Of a stretch of DNA of 64,000 nt, positions 25,549 to 33,106 are shown one piece after another. Under the pieces are notes generated by a model that worked only from the letters and a program-made list of their open reading frames with translations, was not told the origin of the DNA and ran no database searches. Position 1 is the first letter of the stretch; every line of letters starts with the position of its first letter. Origin of the DNA: JAGVIE01 sp964520905 (lineage in GTDB: Bacteria > Bacteroidota > Ignavibacteria > UBA10030 > SZUA-254). The translations under genes were made by a program, and so were the position numbers. The stretch is taken from positions 158,919 through 222,918 of the forward strand of contig CAZFQL010000004.1 of NCBI GenBank assembly GCA_964520905.1, in the 5' to 3' direction.

Positions 25549-26328
25549 ATGAAGAAGACGAAAAAACCTAAACTTGCAGTTTGGAAATTTTCATCATGCG
25601 ACGGGTGCCAGTTGAGCCTACTCGATTGTGAAGATGAATTGCTCGCAGTCGCAAGCGCTATTGACATAGCAAATTTTCCGGAAGCGTCCCGCGCCGTAAG
25701 CAAAGGTCCATACGACATCTCACTTGTCGAGGGATCGATAACAACACCGCACGATGCGGAACGGATTCATAAAATTCGCAGGCAATCGAAAATGCTTATA
25801 ACGATCGGCGCCTGCGCTACCGCCGGCGGCATACAGGCGCTCAGAAATTTCAAAGATGTGAAAGAGTTTACTTCGATCGTTTATGCTACGCCTGAATATA
25901 TTTCAACATTGAGCAAATCAACTCCGATTTCCGATCATGTTCATGTAGATTTTCAACTGCACGGATGCCCGATCGATAAGTATCAACTGCTTGAAGTGTT
26001 AAATGCATTTCTCAACGGACGAAAACCAAACACACCCGCATACAGCGTGTGTATCGAATGCAAACGACGCGGTATTATTTGCAGAACAGTTGCATTCAAC
26101 CAAATCTGCTTAGGTCCTGTAACGCACGCAGGATGTAATGCGCTCTGTCCGTCATATGATCGCGGTTGCTTTGGCTGTTTCGGTCCGAAAGAAACACCGA
26201 ACACAACTTCATTCGCAGATTATTGGAGTAAACTTGAAATGACCGAGAGAGAGTTGGTTAGAAAATTCCGCGGTATTAATGCATATGCGAAAGAATTCCG
26301 ATTAGAGAGTGAAGCACATGAAGGCTAA
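25549..26328 (+). CDS. hydD: Group 3b [NiFe] hydrogenase small (delta) subunit
   Basis: A 259-residue small subunit without Tat signal, hence cytoplasmic. The proximal cluster motif SSCDGCQLSLLDCEDELL lies at residues 14-31, followed by TIGACATAGGIQALRNF and HGCPIDKYQLLEVL. A cysteine-rich C-terminal part (CIECKRRGIIC, CLGPVTHAGCNALCPSYDRGCFGCFGP) should bind two further clusters. It passes electrons from the nickel-iron site to the beta subunit. It starts 1 nt after the gamma gene ends and overlaps the large-subunit start. Confidence 0.9.
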   Translation: MKKTKKPKLAVWKFSSCDGCQLSLLDCEDELLAVASAIDIANFPEASRAVSKGPYDISLVEGSITTPHDAERIHKIRRQSKMLITIGACATAGGIQALRNFKDVKEFTSIVYATPEYISTLSKSTPISDHVHVDFQLHGCPIDKYQLLEVLNAFLNGRKPNTPAYSVCIECKRRGIICRTVAFNQICLGPVTHAGCNALCPSYDRGCFGCFGPKETPNTTSFADYWSKLEMTERELVRKFRGINAYAKEFRLESEAHEG

Positions 26329-27622
26329 AACATCGAAAATGAGAACCATAAAAGTTGATTATTTGGCGCGCGTCGAAGGCGAAGGCGGATTGATTGTTAA
26401 AATAAAAGACAATAAAGTTACCGACGTTAAGTTTAAGATATTCGAACCGCCGCGGTTTTTCGAAGCGTTCATGCGCGGCAGAGATTACAGTGAGGCGCCG
26501 GATATAACCGCGCGTATATGCGGCATCTGCCCGGTTGCTTACCAGATGAGTTCCTCTCATGCGATGGAGGATGCTCTTGGAGTAACTGTCGATAGACAGA
26601 TTCGAGCGCTTCGACGATTATTATACTGTGGCGAGTGGATTGAGAGTCACGCGCTTCATGTATATATGCTGCACGCACCCGATTTTTTAGGATTCGAGGA
26701 TGTCATCCAGATTGCACAAAAATTTCCGGATGTTGTTAAGCGAGCGCTTCAATTGAAAAAAATCGGCAACGAACTGATGACAATTATAGGCGGGCGCGAA
26801 ATCCATCCGATCAATCCTAAGGTAGGCGGATTCTACCGTGTTCCTTATGAACATGAACTCCGCAGGATGATTGATAAACTGAAGTGGGCGCTGGAAGCGT
26901 CTATTGAAACTGTAAAGCTGACATCGACGCTAACCTTTCCTGATTTCGAACAGGATTACGAATATGTATCCCTTCGCCATCCCGATGAATATCCTATTAC
27001 CGAAGGACGGTTAGTTTCCAACAAGGGATTGGATATATCCATTAAGGAGTACGAGAAACATTTTCAGGAAGAGCATGTTGAGCATGCAAACGCGCTTCAT
27101 TCTGTTCACATCGGAAGTGGACCCTACCACGTTGGTCCTCTCGCGCGATACAATCTGAATTATGATAAGCTTACGCCTAAAGCAAAGAAATCAGCAAAAG
27201 ACGCCGGACTTGGAAAAACGTGTTTCAACCCCTTTAAGAGCATCATTGCCCGGAGTGTCGAGCTTGTGTTTGCTTGCGAGGAGTCGATCAGGCTGATCGA
27301 AGAATACAAAAAACCGGAGGAGCCATTCATCGATATTAAACCGAAAGCCGGCACTGGCTACGGTTGTACCGAAGCGCCTCGCGGGATATTATATCATCGA
27401 TACAAGCTGGCGGACGACGGTTCGATTCTGGATGCGAAGATTGTCCCGCCAACATCGCAAAATCAAAAAACTATAGAGAAAGACCTCTTCAATTACGTCT
27501 CTAAAAATATCGAGTTATCCGAGGATAAACTCACCTGGCAGTGCGAGCAGGCAATCCGCAACTATGACCCGTGCATCTCATGTGCCACGCATTTCCTGAA
27601 ATTGCATATAGAGCGCGAGTGA
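26318..27622 (+). CDS. hydA: Group 3b [NiFe] hydrogenase large (alpha) subunit
   Basis: About 434 residues; ATG 26318 is chosen (GTG 26309 and ATG 26339 are alternatives). The four nickel-iron cysteines are present: ARICGICPVAYQMSSSHA near the N-terminus and DPCISCATH at the C-terminus. Only nine residues (FLKLHIERE) follow the histidine where the maturation protease cuts, a short extension. In the first motif the histidine stands later than in the standard RXCGXCXXXH pattern. The start overlaps the delta gene by 11 nt. The enzyme oxidises H2 or makes H2 with NAD(P)H; sulfur reduction is possible but unproven. Confidence 0.9.
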   Translation: MKAKTSKMRTIKVDYLARVEGEGGLIVKIKDNKVTDVKFKIFEPPRFFEAFMRGRDYSEAPDITARICGICPVAYQMSSSHAMEDALGVTVDRQIRALRRLLYCGEWIESHALHVYMLHAPDFLGFEDVIQIAQKFPDVVKRALQLKKIGNELMTIIGGREIHPINPKVGGFYRVPYEHELRRMIDKLKWALEASIETVKLTSTLTFPDFEQDYEYVSLRHPDEYPITEGRLVSNKGLDISIKEYEKHFQEEHVEHANALHSVHIGSGPYHVGPLARYNLNYDKLTPKAKKSAKDAGLGKTCFNPFKSIIARSVELVFACEESIRLIEEYKKPEEPFIDIKPKAGTGYGCTEAPRGILYHRYKLADDGSILDAKIVPPTSQNQKTIEKDLFNYVSKNIELSEDKLTWQCEQAIRNYDPCISCATHFLKLHIERE

Positions 27623-27716
27623 AAGCCGCTGTTTGATTTTAATTGATTTTTTTGTTACTTACTATTGCCGTAAATAAATAAACATTTATGTCTCACACAT
27701 ATAATGGAGGATAGTT

Positions 27717-28208
27717 ATGGCAACAACAAATCTTTTGCAATATTTAAATAAAACCGGAGTTCCGTTCGAATTACTAAGCCACGTTCCGGTATTTTCGGCG
27801 CACGATGTAGCCGCCGCAACCCACATTCCCGATAGCGAATCAGCAAAAACAATTATCATCCGCGCGGATGACAGCAAATGGATGGCTGTTCTGCCCGCAG
27901 ATTACCGACTAAATGATCGCTTGCTGAAGCGCGCCCTGGGCGTCAAGCATGTACACTTTATTCAAGAAGAAGAGCTTACAACGCTTTTTCCGGATTGTGA
28001 AGTTGGCGCTATGCCTCCGCTCGGTAATATCTACTCGATGCCGGTAATTGTCGATGAGTCCATTACTCACGATGAAGAGATTGTATTCAATGCCTGTACC
28101 CATACCGAATCTATCAAAATAAAGTATAAAGATTTTGAGAATTTGGTGAAGCCCCGAATCGCGCAAATTGCCGAGCCGTCGCATTCAGCCGAAGACCGGG
28201 AATGGTAA
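27717..28208 (+). CDS. YbaK/ProX-type aminoacyl-tRNA deacylase domain protein
   Basis: A 163-residue protein with the YbaK/EbsC fold: YLNKTGVPFELLSHVPVFSAHD at the start, then ESAKTIII with the conserved lysine, and a glycine-rich GAMPPLGNIYSMPVIVDES segment near residues 99-117. Such proteins hydrolyse mischarged aminoacyl-tRNAs. A strong GGAGGAT precedes the ATG. It sits between the hydrogenase large-subunit gene and the hydrogenase protease gene on the same strand, an odd neighbour with no evident functional link. It may simply be co-transcribed. Confidence 0.8.
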   Translation: MATTNLLQYLNKTGVPFELLSHVPVFSAHDVAAATHIPDSESAKTIIIRADDSKWMAVLPADYRLNDRLLKRALGVKHVHFIQEEELTTLFPDCEVGAMPPLGNIYSMPVIVDESITHDEEIVFNACTHTESIKIKYKDFENLVKPRIAQIAEPSHSAEDREW

Positions 28209-28257
28209 AAAAGAGTATCTCTTTAAATATTAATATCCGTTGAAAGCCGCACGGTGA

Positions 28258-28752
28258 ATGAAAAGTAGAATTCTTGTGATTGGAATTGGCAGCGACTTTA
28301 GATGCGATGACAGAGCCGGGCTTGCAGTGGCGCGACTTCTCAAAGAAAAAAACATTCCCGGGGTAGAGGTGATTGAAGTAAGCGGCGAAGGTACGGCGCT
28401 TATGGAGCGGTGGAAAGACGCAGAATATGTTGTTCTCATCGATGCAGTGTCTTCGGATTCACCTCCGGGCACGATCCACCGCATCGATGTACAGCGGCAG
28501 ACAATACCTAAATCATTTTTCCATTCGTCCACACATCAATTCAGTGTGGCAGAAGCGGTCGAGTTGTCTCGGGCATTGAACCGGCTTCCGCCGCATTTAA
28601 TTATCTACGGCATCGAAGGCAAGAACTTTTCTCAAGGTATGGGAATCACGCCGGCTGTAAAAGAAACTGGCAGGCATGTTGTAGATTTGATCATCGAAGA
28701 ACTAAAGACTATAAAACGCAATAATTACCCCAGGATCAATAAGATTGTTTAG
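28258..28752 (+). CDS. [NiFe] hydrogenase maturation protease (HyaD/HycI family)
   Basis: A 164-residue endopeptidase with the family opening ILVIGIGSDFRCDDRAGLAV. The acidic residue in FRCDDRAG and the aspartate in VVLIDAVSS supply nickel-sensing ligands, and HQFSVAEAVELS contributes the conserved histidine. It removes the C-terminal tail of the large subunit after nickel insertion. Its placement 635 nt beyond the group 3b large-subunit gene suggests that enzyme as substrate, while a second protease at 54781 probably serves the Mvh-type enzyme. Confidence 0.9.
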   Translation: MKSRILVIGIGSDFRCDDRAGLAVARLLKEKNIPGVEVIEVSGEGTALMERWKDAEYVVLIDAVSSDSPPGTIHRIDVQRQTIPKSFFHSSTHQFSVAEAVELSRALNRLPPHLIIYGIEGKNFSQGMGITPAVKETGRHVVDLIIEELKTIKRNNYPRINKIV

Positions 28753-28826
28753 AATACAATCTTTTTCGTTGTCGATAACATAGCCAAAGGAATTGTGATT
28801 ATTTCGAATTTGCTATTTAATTTTTT

Positions 28827-28847
28827 TCGTGATAAATTTAGTCACGA
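28827..28847. promoter_or_regulatory. Dyad upstream of the pentahaem cytochrome gene
   Basis: The arms TCGTGA and TCACGA enclose nine AT-rich bases, about 70 nt before the cytochrome start. It recalls CRP/FNR-type half-sites, but the spacer is longer than the usual six. It is a candidate regulator site only. Confidence 0.3.
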
Positions 28848-28917
28848 TATGAATTATTTTCATAATCAGCCCGCATATACAATTCACCAATCATTAATTT
28901 TCATGGAGGATGATTCT

Positions 28918-30291
28918 ATGAAACATTTTACAATCTATACCAAATTATTCTTGATCCTCTTACTCTTAATATCGATAACCGTGACATCTGCAGTTGCACA
29001 AATTAAAAAAACAGGAGATGATGCGCTCGGTACGAAGAAGTATGACGATTTTGAAAAACCGGAAGTTTGCGGTGCCTCGTGCCACGTAGATTTCTATCAG
29101 CAGTGGAAGCAGGCGATGATGTCGCAGGCGTACACTCATCATTGGGATGAAATCGAGTATTTCAAATTAGCTGTTCCACATGCCGAAAAAGATCCGAAGG
29201 TTGCAGGCGTGAAAGCCGGCTGCAACGGATGCCATTCGCCGATAGCATTTCTTGCCGGCGATGTTCCACCGCCTAAACCGGAAGAGAACAGCCGTGCTAA
29301 CGAATCGGTTTCTTGCGATGTATGCCATACTATTACTGGTTTTGCCGGAGACACGCCATTCAACTTTAATTACATCTCAGAACCGGGTAATGTAAAATAT
29401 GGACCGCGTGAAGCGGCAAGTTCGCCAGCACATGAGACAAAATACTCGGCATTTCACAAGACTGCCGAATTCTGCGGGATGTGTCATAACGAAAAAGATC
29501 CATACGACATTTGGGTGAAATCTACACATCTTGAATGGAAAGAAGGTCCGTACTCTAAGGAAGGAGTTACGTGTCAAAAGTGTCATATGACTTTCGCGAA
29601 AGCACACAATGCCTCGATGGGACCGGAGCTTCCCGATGTTGCTCAACATCTTTTTCATGGTGCGCACGATCCGGGAAAAGTCCGAGGAGTCGTTGAGCTA
29701 CGCATTCATCCCGATATCCGGGATGTTGAACCGGGCGAAGCTGTGAAATTCACTGTCGCTCTTTTCAATCAAAAGACGGGTCATAAATTTCCGACAGGTT
29801 CTGCTGAAGAACGAATGCTTTGGCTGCATGTAGAAGCAACCGACTCAAAGGGAATAGTTTATCATCTTCCGGTTGATAAGAAAGGATTCCCAGGTGAAGA
29901 ATATACAATTGCTGCCAACACGCTTGCATATCAGGATATGGGAATTGCTTTGAATCTACCCGACTTCAAAGGTGTTCAACGTGATGGCGTGCCCGAAGGA
30001 GATAGAATTTTCCGATTGCCGTATCTCGATCCGCAAGGAAGAATGACGATACAACAATGGAACACTGCTTCTCAATCGACCGATTATCGGATCGGTCCGC
30101 GCGAGACGAAACTTGAAACATTTACATGGACAGTTCCCGTAACTGCGGCACCGGGCGCAATGAAAGTAAAAGCGGTTCTGAGCTATCAGAAACTACCAAC
30201 TCCGATTGCTGAATTCCTTGGTGTACCGAAAGACGAAGCAGAAATCATCGAAGTCAATTTTCATGAAACGAACATAAACATTACTCAATAA
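28918..30291 (+). CDS. Secreted pentahaem cytochrome c
   Basis: Start ATG 28918 is chosen because GGAGGATGATTCT precedes it and the protein then opens with a signal peptide (MKHFTIYTKLFLILLLLISI); the in-frame upstream start at 28795 adds an unlikely leader. The first half has five haem sites: CGASCH (a CX3CH site), CNGCH, CDVCH, CGMCH and CQKCH, with extra histidines nearby (YTHHW, STHLEW, HLFHGAHD) as distal ligands. The second half is a haem-free beta-rich domain with NQKTGHKFPTGSAEERMLW, as in c554-related multihaem proteins. It is followed after 15 nt by a haem-porin gene, suggesting an envelope electron relay. Confidence 0.82.
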   Translation: MKHFTIYTKLFLILLLLISITVTSAVAQIKKTGDDALGTKKYDDFEKPEVCGASCHVDFYQQWKQAMMSQAYTHHWDEIEYFKLAVPHAEKDPKVAGVKAGCNGCHSPIAFLAGDVPPPKPEENSRANESVSCDVCHTITGFAGDTPFNFNYISEPGNVKYGPREAASSPAHETKYSAFHKTAEFCGMCHNEKDPYDIWVKSTHLEWKEGPYSKEGVTCQKCHMTFAKAHNASMGPELPDVAQHLFHGAHDPGKVRGVVELRIHPDIRDVEPGEAVKFTVALFNQKTGHKFPTGSAEERMLWLHVEATDSKGIVYHLPVDKKGFPGEEYTIAANTLAYQDMGIALNLPDFKGVQRDGVPEGDRIFRLPYLDPQGRMTIQQWNTASQSTDYRIGPRETKLETFTWTVPVTAAPGAMKVKAVLSYQKLPTPIAEFLGVPKDEAEIIEVNFHETNINITQ

Positions 30292-30306
30292 TTTGGAGGA
30301 TAGAAT

Positions 30307-31479
30307 ATGAAAAAAATTATTTTTTCAATTTTTATTATTCTTGCGTTTGTTGTAATCATCGTAGATCAGGCATCGGCAATACCTGCATATGCGCGTAAGT
30401 ATGATATGTCGTGCAACGTCTGTCATTCACCAGTCCCGAAACTGAAACCTTACGGCGATGAATTTGCGGCAAACGGATACCAACTGAAGGATAAAGAACC
30501 GCCTCGCTTTGCCCGTGAAACGGGTGACGATAAGCTTTTGTTAATGCGTGAGCTGCCTTTAGCGGTTCGGTTTGACGGAGCTTTTCGAATGCGTCCCGGT
30601 AAAGATTCCGTTAACGCAAAAACCGATATCGAATGGCCCTTCGTTATGAAAATCTTATCCAGCGGTCAGGTTGCAAAAGATGTATCGTACTTTTTTTATT
30701 TCCTGATGAACGAAAAAGGATCTCTTGTTGGAGTTGAAGACGCGTTTCTGTATTTCAATAATGTCGGAAATGTTGATTTCGACATAATGGCTGGTCAGTA
30801 TCAGGTTTGCGATCCGATATTCAAACGAGAGCTTAGACCGATGTATGAAGACTACGAAATCTATAAAGCAAAACCGGGCAACTCGAAAGCAGATCTGACA
30901 TATGACCGCGGGTTAATGCTCAGTTACACTCTGCCAACAGAAACGGATATCATAGCATCGGTGTCAAACGGAAACGGCATTGAGCCGGGTGAAGATTTCA
31001 TGTTCGATACCGATCCTTATAAAAATTTCTTCTTCCGCATCGCTCAGCCGATAGATTCAAATTTTTCAATCGGCAGTCTCGGTTATTTTGGTAAAGAAGA
31101 AGTAGACAGTATCAAAAGCAAGAGTAATATCGGGATGGGTGGGATAGATGCTACTATATCTTATGATCAAGTTGAGTTGTGCGGACAATTTATGTACCGC
31201 GAAGATTCGAATCCAAACCCCATTGAAAACAAGGGAAAAATAATAACGCGCGGTGGATTTTTACAGTTGATGTTCGCCCCGCAACTAGATAAAAGCGATT
31301 GGTATATCTTCCTGATGTACAACCGAATAGATTCAGATCAGGAAGATTTAAAATACCATGCAGTTGCCGGAAACTTCACATACATGCTGGCGCGGAACTT
31401 GAAGTTGATGGGCGAATGTGGGTACGATTTAGAGCGCAAACAACCGAAGCTGACGTTCGGTTTTATGACTGCGTTTTAA
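30307..31479 (+). CDS. Cyc2-like fused monohaem cytochrome and outer-membrane barrel
   Basis: A 390-residue protein with signal peptide (residues 1-24) and mature N-terminus IPAYARKYDMSCNVCHSPVP, carrying a single CXXCH haem site. The rest alternates polar and aromatic residues in predicted amphipathic beta strands (for example DVSYFFYFLMNEKG, WYIFLMYNRIDS) and ends KLTFGFMTAF, with the terminal phenylalanine typical of outer-membrane barrels. The layout matches Cyc2-type cytochrome-porins that pass electrons through the outer membrane. It follows the pentahaem gene by 15 nt with GGAGGATAGA as ribosome site. Direction of electron flow is unknown. Confidence 0.7.
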   Translation: MKKIIFSIFIILAFVVIIVDQASAIPAYARKYDMSCNVCHSPVPKLKPYGDEFAANGYQLKDKEPPRFARETGDDKLLLMRELPLAVRFDGAFRMRPGKDSVNAKTDIEWPFVMKILSSGQVAKDVSYFFYFLMNEKGSLVGVEDAFLYFNNVGNVDFDIMAGQYQVCDPIFKRELRPMYEDYEIYKAKPGNSKADLTYDRGLMLSYTLPTETDIIASVSNGNGIEPGEDFMFDTDPYKNFFFRIAQPIDSNFSIGSLGYFGKEEVDSIKSKSNIGMGGIDATISYDQVELCGQFMYREDSNPNPIENKGKIITRGGFLQLMFAPQLDKSDWYIFLMYNRIDSDQEDLKYHAVAGNFTYMLARNLKLMGECGYDLERKQPKLTFGFMTAF

Positions 31480-31603
31480 TTTCTATAATATGTGCGATTC
31501 ACTTTAACGATTCGATCTTTGAAGTTCGTAAAAGATATAAGTATACCGTACTTTAAAGATGTTCTTCACCTAACAGTCTATCATGAGTGTAATTTAAAAC
31601 AAC

Positions 31604-31640
31604 AAAGCCCGGCAAGTCTTACAATCCTGTCGGGCTTTTG
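31604..31640. terminator. Intrinsic terminator between convergent units
   Basis: AGCCCGGCA and TGTCGGGCT form a 9-bp stem (one G-U pair) followed by TTTTG on the plus strand and by TTTGTTGTTTT on the minus strand. It lies between the convergent haem-porin and response-regulator genes and can serve both. Confidence 0.75.
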
Positions 31641-31661
31641 CTTCGTGTATAGCGAATTATC

Positions 31662-32384
31662 TCAGGCAGTTAGGGCTTCCTCGGCTACCTTTGATAATTC
31701 GGAGGGAGTAAAAGGTTTTGGTATGAAATTGAATGCGCCGGCTTTAGTCGCCTCGATTGCCGTTTCGATAGAAGCAAAACCGGTGACCATGATTACAGGA
31801 ACTTCGGGATAGTTACTCTTAATCGAATCCAGCACTTCTAAACCGCTTCTCTTCGGCATCTTTAAATCTAATATTACGAGATCGTATTTGTTCAGCTTCA
31901 TTTTCTGCATGGCAGAATCGACATCGAAAGCTTCTTCAACCGCACAGCTTTGCTTTGAAAGTATCCGGCGAACGCTGTGGCAAACAATCGGTTCATCATC
32001 GACTACGAGTACGTTATGTTTCGCAGTCGCATCTCTGCCGTACAGAGCCGCGCGGGGAATGTCGGATCGATCTAAACAGTTGATGTAATCGGCGCTTGTG
32101 TACCTTTCGACTTCCGATATGTTAAACGGCATATCAACATCAATTAGATTTGTTGTAGGGTGAATAACTTTTGCGGATTTTGCGCGGGCTTTTTCTTTTT
32201 TCTCGATCGGGCATTCAGTCGTACATTCTCTGCCGTCCAACACAACCTTGCGGCAGTCACGTTTTCCGGCGTGGCAATATGCTTTATCGGCAACTTTCTT
32301 CGCAAGCGGTACATCTGAGTGTGTAAGAGCTTCTACATATTCTTTCGAAGTGGCGCGCTCGACCTCGGTTTCATTAAACGGCAT
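31662..32384 (-). CDS. Response regulator with repeated N-terminal motif and Cys-rich linker (downstream part of an amber-split gene)
   Basis: 240 residues from ATG 32384. The C-terminal 120 residues form a receiver domain (NVLVVDDEPIVCHS, phospho-acceptor in VILDLKMP, KPF near the end) without an output domain. The first 120 residues contain two copies of the motif MPFNxxEVERxTSxxY...SDxP, separated by a cysteine-rich stretch, CHAGKRDC...ECTTECP. The reading frame is continuous upstream through a single TAG into the receiver gene at 32424-32831. No ribosome site precedes the ATG, and the conserved IDVD just before it shows the motif begins earlier. This is probably the second half of one gene. 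Confidence 0.7.
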   Translation of the reverse strand: MPFNETEVERATSKEYVEALTHSDVPLAKKVADKAYCHAGKRDCRKVVLDGRECTTECPIEKKEKARAKSAKVIHPTTNLIDVDMPFNISEVERYTSADYINCLDRSDIPRAALYGRDATAKHNVLVVDDEPIVCHSVRRILSKQSCAVEEAFDVDSAMQKMKLNKYDLVILDLKMPKRSGLEVLDSIKSNYPEVPVIMVTGFASIETAIEATKAGAFNFIPKPFTPSELSKVAEEALTA

Positions 32385-32423
32385 ATCGACATCGATATTA
32401 CCGGATGTCTTTTCTTCTGTTTG

Positions 32424-32831
32424 CTACAGGACTTGCTGTTTTGCACGCGCTTCAATTTTTACTTTCCTGTCAGTAAGAGCTTTCTCCGTTATCTCGGTCA
32501 ATTCATCGGGCGTGAACGGTTTTGGCAGATAACTCGAAGCGCCTAATTTTGTTGCCTTCACCGCCGATTCAATCGATGCGTAACCGGTGATCATTACAAC
32601 TTCAAGCTCGGGATAATGATCGCGAATGATTTGAAGCAATTCCATGCCGTTGGTTTTAGGCATCATCAAATCGGTAATAACAAGGTCGTATGATGTATTG
32701 CTTATTTTCTGTACTGCGCTTTCAACATCGAGCGCGTTCTCGACTGTGTAGCCTTTGCGTGACAATATTTTTTTTATGCTATGGCATACAATTTCTTCGT
32801 CGTCCACTACTAAAATTTTCTCGGTAATCAT
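32424..32831 (-). CDS. Receiver-domain response regulator (upstream part of an amber-split gene)
   Basis: 135 residues from ATG 32831 (MITEKILVVDDEEIVCHSIK); a longer frame from 32909 has no domain support. It is a receiver with phospho-acceptor in VITDLMMP, MITGYAS and the invariant lysine in YLPKPFTP. It ends EARAKQQVL then TAG. The same frame continues beyond TAG for 13 codons into the next open frame, and its tail (EARAK) resembles the tail before the second motif copy (KARAK). So this is either a short stand-alone regulator or the first half of a two-receiver protein interrupted by a nonsense codon. Confidence 0.75.
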   Translation of the reverse strand: MITEKILVVDDEEIVCHSIKKILSRKGYTVENALDVESAVQKISNTSYDLVITDLMMPKTNGMELLQIIRDHYPELEVVMITGYASIESAVKATKLGASSYLPKPFTPDELTEITEKALTDRKVKIEARAKQQVL

Positions 32832-33106
32832 TGTTTTTATCCTTATAAAGTATATTGTGATGATTTTCGTTTTCAATACTGGATCATAAACACACAATGA
32901 TTGTGCCAACAGGGATGTATAATAATAGATCGGGAAGTAACTTGTTATGATGTAATGAATTACGCCTGAAGATTCGGACAGATTACGGGCGTTGACAATA
33001 ATACAGTTATTGTAACAATATGTTCAAATCAAAAAAAAATCATATCGATTTCTCGAAAAATCTATCGCAACAACCGAATAAGGAAAATATACATATGCAT
33101 GTTTTG

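Noticed and set aside
28827..28847. FNR/CRP site assignment
   Set aside because: Arms resemble such half-sites but the nine-base spacer does not fit; kept only as an unspecified dyad.
31662..32831. Amber codon read as pyrrolysine or another recoded amino acid
   Set aside because: TAG is the regular stop of hypF and hypD here and no pyl genes are visible; a nonsense mutation or error is simpler.
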